Shown: positions 14,676 to 21,118 of the stretch, in pieces
Numbering within the stretch: the first letter of the stretch is position 1
Layout: every line of letters starts with the position of its first letter
Origin: Opitutales bacterium
Lineage (GTDB): Bacteria > Verrucomicrobiota > Verrucomicrobiia > Opitutales > Intestinicryptomonadaceae
DNA length: 21,118 nt
Direction of reading: 5' to 3'
Assembly (NCBI GenBank): GCA_017526045.1
Contig: JAFXRX010000228.1
Location: forward strand, 1-21,118
Notes under the pieces: generated by a model
The model's database searches: none
What the model saw: only the letters and a program-made list of their open reading frames with translations
What the model was told of the DNA's origin: nothing
Position numbers and translations under genes: made by a program

Positions 14676-15410
14676 ATGGCAAAAGAAATCGACTTGTGGA
14701 ATCCGTGGCACGGCTGCCGAAAAATAAGCGAAGGCTGCCTCAACTGCTACGTCTACCGCATAGATTCAAGCTTCGGCAAAAATCCGGAAATCGTGGAAAA
14801 GACAAAAGACTTTTTTTTGCCGCTCAAGCGCAACAAAAGCGGCTCGCTTAAAATCCCGCCGCTTGCGAGAGTTTACACATGCCTAAGCTCCGACTTCTTT
14901 TTGGAGGACGCCGACCCCTGGCGCGCGCAGGCTTGGCAAATAATAAAGGCGAGACCCGATTTGCATTTTTGCATAATCACAAAGCGCATACACCGCTTCT
15001 ATGAAAAACTGCCCGCCGACTGGGCGGACGGCTATGAAAACGTGACAATAATTTCGACTTGCGAAAACCAAAAGCGCGCGGACTTCCGCCTGCCCATTCT
15101 GCTGGATGCGCCCATAAAAAACAGGGAGATAACCTGCGAGCCGCTGCTTGAAAATTTGGACATAAAAAAGTATCTTAAAACGGGCAAAATAAAGCGCGTA
15201 ATTGCAGGCGGCGAATCGGGGCCAAACGCGCGGATTTGCAGGCACGAGTGGGTCGAAAGCCTGAGGAGGCAGTGCGTCGAGGCAAACGTGCCCTTTTCGT
15301 TCAAGCAAACCGGCGCGAGATATTTTTACGGCGGGAAAATCTACAGCATCCCGCGGAACAAGCAGCACTCGCAGGCAGCCAAAAGCGGCATGGACTTCGA
15401 GGCGGAATAA
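14676..15410 (+). CDS. DUF5131 family (phage Gp37/Gp68-like) protein
   Basis: This 244-residue protein matches the DUF5131/phage Gp37-Gp68 family, whose function is not established. Its N-terminus has WNPWHGCRKISEGCLNCY with C14, C21 and C24 in the family's C-x6-C-x2-C spacing, which resembles a metal or Fe-S cluster site. It is followed by KIPPLARVYTCLSSDFF, the ITKRIHRF strand, IISTCENQKRADFR, and IAGGESGPNARICRHEWV near the C-terminus. The order suggests a TIM-barrel-like fold. Family members occur in phages and in bacterial islands, but no other phage gene is near. The ATG follows an A-rich, ribosome-site-free stretch. It ends 2 bases before the stop of rny on the other strand, with no terminator between. 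Confidence 0.87.
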   Translation: MAKEIDLWNPWHGCRKISEGCLNCYVYRIDSSFGKNPEIVEKTKDFFLPLKRNKSGSLKIPPLARVYTCLSSDFFLEDADPWRAQAWQIIKARPDLHFCIITKRIHRFYEKLPADWADGYENVTIISTCENQKRADFRLPILLDAPIKNREITCEPLLENLDIKKYLKTGKIKRVIAGGESGPNARICRHEWVESLRRQCVEANVPFSFKQTGARYFYGGKIYSIPRNKQHSQAAKSGMDFEAE

Positions 15411-15412
15411 AT

Positions 15413-16942
15413 TTATTGCAGGGTCTCGACAAACCTGCGCTCGCGTATCAGCGTAATTTTTACGGGGACGGAATGGTCGATTTTTTGCGATAGAGCCTCG
15501 CGCAGGCGGACGGCAAGCTTCGCCGCCGCAACGTCGTCGATTTTTTCGGGCTCCACAATCACCCTGAGCTCCCTGCCCGCCTGCAAAGCGTACGCGCCCA
15601 TAACCCCGTCAAACGAAGTCGCGACTTCCTCGAGGCTCTTCATTCTTTCAAAATAGCTGTCCACGGGCGTCATGCGCGCGCCGATGCGCGTGGAGGAAAT
15701 CGAGTCGGCAATTTGGACTATCGCCCCGTATATGCCGCCGTCGGAAATTTCGTTGTGGTGCGCCTCGACCGCCCTGACTACAATGTCGTCCTCGCCGAGC
15801 CTGTGCAAAAACGACGCCCCTTCGCGGGCGTGCGAAAGCTCGCCGTCGGTCGCCTTGCCAATGTCGTGCAAAAGCGCGGCGCGGCGCGCGATTGAAACGT
15901 CGCAGCCGATTTCGGAGGCGATTAGCCCCGCAATCAAAGCCGCCTCCATGCTGTGCTCGAGCGTGTTTTGGTTTAGCGACAAATGAAAGCGCAGCATGCC
16001 AAGCTTCGACAAAATCTCCGGATGCAAGCCCTTTATGTTGAGCCTTTCGGCGGCTTCCGCGCCGCTTTCGGCGCTCGATTTTTCCACGCTTTGCTTGGCG
16101 TCCTCGAAAGCCGCCTCGATGCTCACGGGGTTTATGCGCCCGTCGGCGACGAGCTTTTCAAGCGCGATTTTCGCCGTCTGTCGGCGGGCGGGGTCGAAGC
16201 ACGAAATCATTACGGAGTCGGGCGTCTCGTCGATGACCAAAGTCGTGCCGCTCACAGCCTCGAAAGAGCGGATGTTGCGCCCCTCCTTGCCGATGAGCCT
16301 GCCTTTCATCGCCTCGTTTGGCAGCTTTACAATGCAGGCGTTTGTCTCGGCGTTGACGCTCAGCGCGCTTCTTGAAATTGCGTCGAGCAAAATCCGCCTC
16401 GCCTCGGTTTCCAAGTCCTTGCCGGATTTTTTGAAAATCTCCGCCCGGTAAAAGGCGAGGTCTTCCTCGCACTTCCTGCCGATTTCGCGCTTCGCCTCCT
16501 CGTAAAGCTTTTCGATGTCCAAATTCGCAAGCCCCGCGAGCTTGTCGGAATATTCCTTTTCGAGGCGCCTGCAGTTTTCGCGCATTTTTACGTACGCGGC
16601 GGCCTCGTCCGCAGCCTGGTGCTCGGCAAGCCTCGTCTTTTCGACGCCGTAGGAGAGCTTTTGCATTTTTTCCTCGAGCTCGGCGTTGTTTTTGCGGGCG
16701 TCTTCAAGCAGCGTGCGGTATTCGTTTTCGAGGTTTTGCGCGCGCTCCTTTAGGGCGGCTTCAAGCTCGGTTTTGCGCTCCTGCAATTTTGAGTTGGCGT
16801 CCTCGGAAACGTTTTCTATAAGGGAGTCCATCTTGCGGCGCAGGGACTGCGACTTGACAAACAATATTATGCATTCCGCCGCAAGCATTGCGGAAAGCAG
16901 GCCAAGCAATATCGCGTTTGTGTCAAATATCTGGTAATTCAA
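15413..16942 (-). CDS. rny: Ribonuclease Y, TTG start
   Basis: RNase Y is a membrane-bound endonuclease that starts mRNA turnover. From the chosen start the protein has 509 residues. It begins with a membrane helix (about 8-29), then a long charged coiled coil to about 190, a KH domain (about 205-270, with AMKGRLIGKEGRNIRSFE and the strand TTLVIDETPDSVMIS) and an HD domain with LLHDIGKATDGE (H359-D360) and AVEAHHNE. The TTG at 16942 is chosen because GGGGAG lies 6-7 bases upstream and family length fits. In-frame ATGs further upstream (16984, 17032) lack ribosome sites. It is divergent from the secreted-protein gene at 17097. Confidence 0.94.
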   Translation of the reverse strand: MNYQIFDTNAILLGLLSAMLAAECIILFVKSQSLRRKMDSLIENVSEDANSKLQERKTELEAALKERAQNLENEYRTLLEDARKNNAELEEKMQKLSYGVEKTRLAEHQAADEAAAYVKMRENCRRLEKEYSDKLAGLANLDIEKLYEEAKREIGRKCEEDLAFYRAEIFKKSGKDLETEARRILLDAISRSALSVNAETNACIVKLPNEAMKGRLIGKEGRNIRSFEAVSGTTLVIDETPDSVMISCFDPARRQTAKIALEKLVADGRINPVSIEAAFEDAKQSVEKSSAESGAEAAERLNIKGLHPEILSKLGMLRFHLSLNQNTLEHSMEAALIAGLIASEIGCDVSIARRAALLHDIGKATDGELSHAREGASFLHRLGEDDIVVRAVEAHHNEISDGGIYGAIVQIADSISSTRIGARMTPVDSYFERMKSLEEVATSFDGVMGAYALQAGRELRVIVEPEKIDDVAAAKLAVRLREALSQKIDHSVPVKITLIRERRFVETLQ

Positions 16943-17030
16943 AACGCTCTCCCCTTTTACATTTAACAAAAAGACACTAAGCATATAAAATGCTTTGGCA
17001 AGTTTTTTAAGAAAAAAGTTCTCGACAAAC

Positions 17031-17061
17031 AAACATCGTTTTTATATGAAAAACATCGTTT
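17031..17061. promoter_or_regulatory. Tandem 11-base AAACATCGTTT sites
   Basis: AAACATCGTTT occurs at 17031-17041 and again at 17051-17061, 20 bases apart (about two helical turns). Each copy has inverted AAAC/GTTT ends. They sit in the divergent gap between rny and the secreted-protein gene, a position suited to a regulator site. No regulator is encoded nearby. Confidence 0.4.
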
Positions 17062-17096
17062 AACAAAAAACACATTTATATATTCAAGGGGGAAAC

Positions 17097-17816
17097 ATGA
17101 AAAAAATAATCGCTGTTTTTTTGATTGCGGCGGCGTTCGCCTTAGGCGCGCAAACCGCAATTTCCGCGCCGGAGGCAAAGGCGGGCAAAACGAAGGCGGA
17201 GCTTAAAATCGACAAGGACGCCCTCAAAAAGAGAGCCCGCACCCTCTCTAACGGGGACACAATCATAAGCGGCATTCCGCTTTCAAAAGAGCTTTGCGTA
17301 AACTTTCCGCGCATGCTCGACTCGGTAATCGGATATTTGATGCCCTGGGTGAATTTGAAAGAGGTGGACGCAACTCTCGGCGCAAAAAATGTCGACGCGG
17401 TAAACCGCCCCGACGACTTTGTCAAAACCTTAAATTCCGCAATGGGCAAGCACGCATGCCGCCTCAAACCCATCCCGACTACGGGAGTGGTGATAAAGCA
17501 GAAAATCCAGTCGGGCGTGCCCCTCTACTGGTTCTGCTGGGAAGACAGCAACCTCTCAAGCTATCTCGCCGCAAGAAGCGAGGAGCGCAAAAGCGCGAAA
17601 ACCGACGACTGGAAAAAGCTAATCGCGCAAAAAGGCTACAAGCCGAACGTCTCGCAGCAGGGAATTAGGGGCAACACCTCCTACCTCGTAGTGGGCTACA
17701 ACGCAAAGACCGACGAAGTCGGAATCGCCGCCGCCAACAACGAGGCGAGCATCGTCTGGATTACAATCCAGGAAATGAAAAAATACAACAACCTGCTCGT
17801 CGAGCCGACCTGGTAG
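17097..17816 (+). CDS. Secreted protein, possible degenerate C39-like papain fold
   Basis: The 239-residue product has a signal peptide (MKKIIAVFLIAAAFALGAQTAISA, cleavage after about 24), so it is periplasmic or secreted. A strong AAGGGGG ribosome site precedes the ATG. After a basic linker comes SNGDTIISGIPL. The rest recalls C39-like cysteine-peptidase folds: a Cys at 67 in LCVNFP at a likely nucleophile position, KQKIQSGVPLYWF, and GNTSYLVVGYNAKTDEVGIA then W near the end. The expected catalytic His in the GHxxxxxGY position is not there (Ser-Tyr instead), so it may be inactive or unrelated. This is a weak family call from motif shape only. It is monocistronic, with a terminator downstream. 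Confidence 0.75.
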   Translation: MKKIIAVFLIAAAFALGAQTAISAPEAKAGKTKAELKIDKDALKKRARTLSNGDTIISGIPLSKELCVNFPRMLDSVIGYLMPWVNLKEVDATLGAKNVDAVNRPDDFVKTLNSAMGKHACRLKPIPTTGVVIKQKIQSGVPLYWFCWEDSNLSSYLAARSEERKSAKTDDWKKLIAQKGYKPNVSQQGIRGNTSYLVVGYNAKTDEVGIAAANNEASIVWITIQEMKKYNNLLVEPTW

Positions 17817-17842
17817 AATTTGGCAAAAATTTTGTTGAAGAG

Positions 17843-17886
17843 GCGCGCGGTTTTGCGATAATGCACTTCGCGCGCTTTTTTATTTT
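17843..17886 (+). terminator. Intrinsic terminator after the secreted-protein gene
   Basis: A GCGCGCG/CGCGCGC stem (17843-17849 with 17869-17875) with a 19-base loop that contains a small TGC/GCA sub-stem is followed by a T-rich tract (17876-17886). Confidence 0.85.
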
Positions 17887-17915
17887 TAAGAGCCAATGCC
17901 GAAAAATTTTTTACC

Positions 17916-18884
17916 ATGAAAAAACCCAAAACCTACGCAGATCTCGCCGAACAGCTCGAGCCGAAAAAGAAAACCCTCTACACCCACCCCATAGACAATT
18001 CGCAAATGAAAAAGCTTGAGGAGTGGCTAAACTCGCACCTGTGGGCCCCCTACAAAGTGGACTATTCCGCCTTCGCCTACAAAAACCGCGACACAAACGT
18101 GGTGGCATACAAGTCGGGCAAGCTCGTCGTGCAGGGCAAGGGCACTGAGGACTTTGTGATGTTCGTCTTGGAGCCCGAAATTTTCGGCGTTGCGGAATTC
18201 GGCTACGAGGAGGCGCGCCACCCAGAATGGTACGAAGCCCACGCGGGAATAGACGAAAGCGGCAAGGGCGACCTCTTCGGCCCGCTCGTCTCCGCCTGCG
18301 TAATCGCCGACGCCGAGGCAGTCAGGCAGTGGCAGGAGGACGGCCTCAAAGAATCCAAAAGAGTTTCGAGCGACAAGGCGGCTCTTGGCATGGCAAAAAA
18401 AATCCGCGACACAAAAGGCGTCGTCGTGAAGGTCAGCTACGCGAACATGGCAAAGTACAACGACCTCTACCGCCGCTTCGGCAACCTCAACAAAATGCTC
18501 GCCTGGATGCACGCAAAGGCGATTGAAGGCGCGCTTGCCGAGCGCCATGTGCCCTGGGGCATGCTCGACCAGTTCACAAAGCAGCCGCTTGTGCAGCGCC
18601 AGCTCAAAACTGACGGCACAAAAGACTTCAATTTGAAAATGCAGACAAAGGCGGAGGAAGACCCCGTCGTCGCCGCCGCCTCAATCATCGCGAGGGCGAC
18701 TTACATATTCGCAATGCAAAAGCTCTCAAAGCAGTTCGGCGAGGATTTGATGAAGGGCGCAAGCGCGAAAACAAAGGCGCAGGCGGTTGCAATCATAAAA
18801 AAATTCGGCGCGGACGCCCTGCCAAACTTCGCGAAAATGCACTTTAAAACCGCGCAGGAAGCATTGAAAGAAGCGGCTCAATGA
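17916..18884 (+). CDS. rnhC: Ribonuclease HIII
   Basis: RNase HIII cleaves the RNA strand of RNA:DNA hybrids. The 322-residue product starts with the TBP-like substrate-binding domain typical of HIII (about 1-95, with YKSGKLVVQGKG), followed by the nuclease domain. Active-site motifs are GIDESGKGDLFGPLV with D113 and E114, LKESKRVSSDK (where the family usually has DSK), MLDQF and a Glu before DPVVAAASIIAR, fitting the HIII D-E-D-E set. The ATG lies after an AT-rich stretch with no ribosome site. Its stop overlaps the start of rnhB by 4 bases (ATGA), so both are translated from one message. Confidence 0.95.
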   Translation: MKKPKTYADLAEQLEPKKKTLYTHPIDNSQMKKLEEWLNSHLWAPYKVDYSAFAYKNRDTNVVAYKSGKLVVQGKGTEDFVMFVLEPEIFGVAEFGYEEARHPEWYEAHAGIDESGKGDLFGPLVSACVIADAEAVRQWQEDGLKESKRVSSDKAALGMAKKIRDTKGVVVKVSYANMAKYNDLYRRFGNLNKMLAWMHAKAIEGALAERHVPWGMLDQFTKQPLVQRQLKTDGTKDFNLKMQTKAEEDPVVAAASIIARATYIFAMQKLSKQFGEDLMKGASAKTKAQAVAIIKKFGADALPNFAKMHFKTAQEALKEAAQ

Positions 18885-19621
18885 TTGCCAATCTCGCGGA
18901 ATTCGACAAGCCTTACCTGAGGGCAAAACGCTTTGTAGTCGGCGTGGACGAGGCGGGAAGAGGCGCGCTTGCAGGCGACGTCGTCGCCGCCGCCGTTTGC
19001 ATTCCCGACAAATTTTACGCCGAAGAAAATCTGCTGAAAGCACTCGCCAATCTCAACGACTCCAAAAAGCTTACAGAGGCCGCGCGCAAGGAGCTTTTTC
19101 AAAAGCTGCTTACGCTCAGGCAAAACGGAGTCCTCGACTTCGAGGCGGCGTCGGCGAGCGTCGGGGAAATCGAAAAACACAATATTTTGGGGGCGACAAA
19201 AATCGCGATGCGCCGAGCCCTCGACGCCTTAAATTCGCGCGGAAATTTGAACCTCGCCGCATCCTCCGCGCCCGCGACGCTCTTCGGCGAAGGCGGCTCG
19301 GATTTGAGCAGGGCGGAAGTTTTAATAGACGGCATACAGCTTAAGAATTTTCCGTACCGCCACATCGCGGTCGTAAAGGGCGACGCCTCGAGCCTTGCAA
19401 TCGCCGCGGCCTCGATTGTCGCGAAAGTTTCAAGGGACGCCTACATGGAAACTCTCGCGCAAAAATATCCCCGCTACGGCTTTGAAATCCACAAGGGATA
19501 CGGCACGCCAATGCACTCGCAAAACATTTTAATTTACGGCGCGTGCCCGGAGCACCGCCCAAGCTTTCTAAAAAAGCTGCGCTCGGAAACTCCCCTGCCC
19601 GAGCAGACGAGCCTCTTCTAA
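18881..19621 (+). CDS. rnhB: Ribonuclease HII
   Basis: RNase HII removes RNA from hybrids and excises single ribonucleotides from DNA. The 246-residue product has all four acidic residues of the site: D23 and E24 in GVDEAGRG, D150 in LIDG and D168 in KGDASSLAIAAASIVAKVSRD. It also has the NDSKKL motif and the KGYGTP motif near the C-terminus. The strand after the first motif reads GALAGDVV, where most members have GPLAGPVV. There is a low-complexity insert of about 20 residues (NLNLAASSAPATLFGEGGS) before LIDG. The start overlaps the rnhC stop (ATGA), so coupled translation is likely. The stop overlaps that of the convergent membrane gene by 3-4 bases. Confidence 0.96.
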   Translation: MIANLAEFDKPYLRAKRFVVGVDEAGRGALAGDVVAAAVCIPDKFYAEENLLKALANLNDSKKLTEAARKELFQKLLTLRQNGVLDFEAASASVGEIEKHNILGATKIAMRRALDALNSRGNLNLAASSAPATLFGEGGSDLSRAEVLIDGIQLKNFPYRHIAVVKGDASSLAIAAASIVAKVSRDAYMETLAQKYPRYGFEIHKGYGTPMHSQNILIYGACPEHRPSFLKKLRSETPLPEQTSLF

Positions 19622-20529
19622 AATTTTTTGCCGCGGCGTTTTTTGCCGCCCGATTTTTTCCGCAGCGCAAGAGTTTTGTTGCGGCCGCTTAGGGCAATCA
19701 AAATCAAAACCGCCCCAAACCCCGCGCCGTAAACCAACAGCACTGTCGCGCAAAAATTGCCAGCGTCGAACTCCGCAGTGCCCATGGCGCATACAAGATA
19801 ATTTACAAGCGCAACTACAGAACAAAGCATCGCCGCCACTGCAAAGGCGCAGTCAAGCGGCGCAACCGCCAGGCTGAAAGGCGCGCGCGGCTTTTTGGAA
19901 AAAAAGTTCGAATACAAAATAATCCAGACCCCGCACAAAAAAATAGTCCCCCAAAACAAAAAGTTTATAATCAAGGCAAAATCGGAGCTTGCGATATATG
20001 CGTCGGGCTCTCCCGCCGCGTTTAAATGCGCCACCACACGCTCGGGCATAAACTGCCCTATCTGCAAAATCCATGCGTACAAAACAAAAATTATAAACGC
20101 GCAAAAGGCGCAGAAAAAAATCGAAGATTTTTTTTGGGAGTTCGCCCCGCAGCCGGCGGAGTATTTTTCGGGCTCGTCGAAATCGAAGTCGATTTTGCCC
20201 TCGCGCTTCGCCTTTTCAAAATCCTTTTTGCTAAAATAAATCAGACAAAGCGTAAAAACGCACAAGGCCATTACGAACCCCTGCCCCATTCCGCCAATTT
20301 CCCCGCTGCGGTTTAAAGCCGCAATGCAAAATAAAGCCCCTGCCGCCGCGAAAAATACGCCGTAGATTTTGTTGTACTTTTGCCAAAGCTCGCCGCTTGC
20401 AAGGGTGTATTTGAAGCGCAGCCCAAGCAGCGGGTTGCGCGGCGCAAAATAAATTGCGGCTCCCACGGCTATACACGTAAGCCCCAAAAAAAACGCAAAC
20501 GGCAGAAAATTTATCGTCATAAAATACAT
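19618..20529 (-). CDS. SdpI/DUF1648-type membrane protein, domains in reversed order
   Basis: The 303-residue product is a polytopic membrane protein. At about residues 32-57 it has the SdpI-family motif NPLLGLRFKYTLASGELWQKYNKIYG just after the first span. At about 161-176 it has the DUF1648-like MPERVVAHLNAAGEPD. In SdpI of Bacillus and most relatives the DUF1648 part comes first and the SdpI part second; here the order is swapped. Two spans follow the SdpI part, with an acidic linker (DFDFDEPEK) before DUF1648, and the basic C-terminus is KKSGGKKRRGKKF. SdpI-like proteins give immunity to a toxic peptide in Bacillus, but most relatives have no known role. ATGs at 20529 and 20520 are both possible; neither has a ribosome site. 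Confidence 0.8.
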   Translation of the reverse strand: MYFMTINFLPFAFFLGLTCIAVGAAIYFAPRNPLLGLRFKYTLASGELWQKYNKIYGVFFAAAGALFCIAALNRSGEIGGMGQGFVMALCVFTLCLIYFSKKDFEKAKREGKIDFDFDEPEKYSAGCGANSQKKSSIFFCAFCAFIIFVLYAWILQIGQFMPERVVAHLNAAGEPDAYIASSDFALIINFLFWGTIFLCGVWIILYSNFFSKKPRAPFSLAVAPLDCAFAVAAMLCSVVALVNYLVCAMGTAEFDAGNFCATVLLVYGAGFGAVLILIALSGRNKTLALRKKSGGKKRRGKKF

Positions 20530-20613
20530 AAAATGTGCCGATAGCCATAATTCAAGATATTTTTTTCTGCCGAATACCGGGGGGTGCGGAACTCACTTTT
20601 TTGTTGAAAGCCG

Positions 20614-20642
20614 CCCGGAAATAAATTTTTATTGCAGATTAT
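20614..20642 (+). promoter_or_regulatory. Candidate promoter of the aldolase-like gene
   Basis: TTGAAA (20614-20619) and TTTTAT (20637-20642) lie 17 bases apart, the same architecture as the proC promoter, and 11 bases before the ATG. The -10 match is weak. Confidence 0.3.
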
Positions 20643-20653
20643 TCTTTTTTATC

Positions 20654-21118
20654 ATGAACGCAAAACCAAAAGAAAAAACTCAAAGCTCGGCGGGCAGGTG
20701 GGTCGGCTACCGCAAGGAAATCAAGGTGCTCGACTGCACAATCCGCGACGGCGGCTTGATGAACGACAGCAATTTTGAAGACAAAACCGTAAGGGCCGTC
20801 TACGAGGCGTGCGTCGCCTCGGGCGTCGACTACATGGAAATCGGCTACAAGAACAGCAAAAAGATTTTCGCGCCGAACAAATACGGCGCGTGGCGTTCGT
20901 GCGACGAGGACGACATCCGCAGAATTGTCGGCGACAACAAAACAGACCTCAAGCTCTGCGCAATGGCGGACGCCGAAAAAAGCGACTACAAAACCGACAT
21001 CTTGCCGAAGGAAAAAAGCCCCCTCGACATGATAAGGGTCGCGACCTACATCCACCAGCTGCCGCTTGCAATCGACATGATAAAAGACGCAACCGACAAG
21101 GGCTACGAGACAACCGTA
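20654..21118 (+). CDS. HMGL-like (DRE-TIM) aldolase-type enzyme, 5' part only
   Basis: Reading from the ATG at 20654 gives 155 codons and the frame is still open at the window edge, so only the N-terminal part is visible. After about 20 polar residues comes EIKVLDCTIRDGGLMNDSNF (23-42), containing the DRE-TIM metallolyase signature D-C-T-I-R-D-G-G, with Asp and Arg of the metal and substrate site. This is followed by the YMEIGYKNSK strand and a loop with Lys and Asp residues. The family includes HMG-CoA lyase, isopropylmalate/homocitrate synthase and 4-hydroxy-2-oxovalerate aldolase. The GG after RD favours the aldolase-type branch. The substrate cannot be told without the rest. No ribosome site is visible. 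Confidence 0.85.
   Translation, partial: MNAKPKEKTQSSAGRWVGYRKEIKVLDCTIRDGGLMNDSNFEDKTVRAVYEACVASGVDYMEIGYKNSKKIFAPNKYGAWRSCDEDDIRRIVGDNKTDLKLCAMADAEKSDYKTDILPKEKSPLDMIRVATYIHQLPLAIDMIKDATDKGYETTV

Noticed and set aside
14676..15410. Prophage region around the DUF5131 gene
   Set aside because: Neighbours are housekeeping genes and there are no integrase, capsid or lysis genes in the window.
18359..18367. DSK-to-ESK change in RNase HIII as a lost active-site residue
   Set aside because: The four acidic residues of the HIII site appear present elsewhere; this position is not one of the metal ligands.

Overview
The window looks like chromosomal core genome from a diderm (Gram-negative) bacterium, most likely of the PVC group and best matching a Verrucomicrobia/Opitutales-type lineage. 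The evidence is an LL-diaminopimelate aminotransferase (dapL) next to dapF, lipid A synthesis (lpxK), a type III glutamine synthetase, an RNase Y, paired RNase HIII and HII genes, and many genes without a clear Shine-Dalgarno sequence. The lineage is inferred from gene content only. No tRNA, rRNA, CRISPR array, IS element or phage module was seen.

Layout: (1) 24-4296, plus strand: glnN, dapL, dapF, closely packed and closed by a terminator that overlaps the dapF stop. Ammonia assimilation is thus beside meso-diaminopimelate/lysine synthesis. (2) 4306-5016, minus: a multi-pass membrane protein of unknown function. (3) 5171-6250: an Mrp/ApbC-type ATPase. (4) 6293-6881, minus: a small basic protein upstream of rpmB (bL28). 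(5) 6994-8078, plus: an ECF-type sigma factor and its probable membrane anti-sigma partner. (6) 8030-8423: a gene-free stretch holding a highly structured element with a 19-bp direct repeat. (7) 8424-9188, minus: an outer-membrane beta-barrel protein. (8) 9280-12983, minus: glgP then lpxK, 8 bases apart. (9) 13121-14619, plus: proC and a PEGA-domain lipoprotein. (10) 14676-15410, plus: a DUF5131 (phage Gp37/Gp68-like) protein, convergent with rny (minus). (11) 17097-17886, plus: a secreted protein with a possible C39-like fold. (12) 17916-19621, plus: rnhC and rnhB overlapping by 4 bases, convergent with an SdpI/DUF1648 membrane protein. (13) 20654 to the end: the start of an HMGL-like (DRE-TIM) aldolase-type gene.

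The strongest oddities are in enzymes that otherwise look intact. The glycogen phosphorylase has Thr (residue 676) where the family has its pyridoxal-phosphate lysine. The diaminopimelate epimerase has Ser (residues 72 and 220) at both catalytic cysteine positions. The most interesting non-coding signal is the 8150-8352 element: a long imperfect stem, an internal terminator-like hairpin, and two copies of one sequence that could compete for the same pairing partner. It could be a small RNA, a mobile repeat or a regulatory switch. I could not search the genome to tell which.
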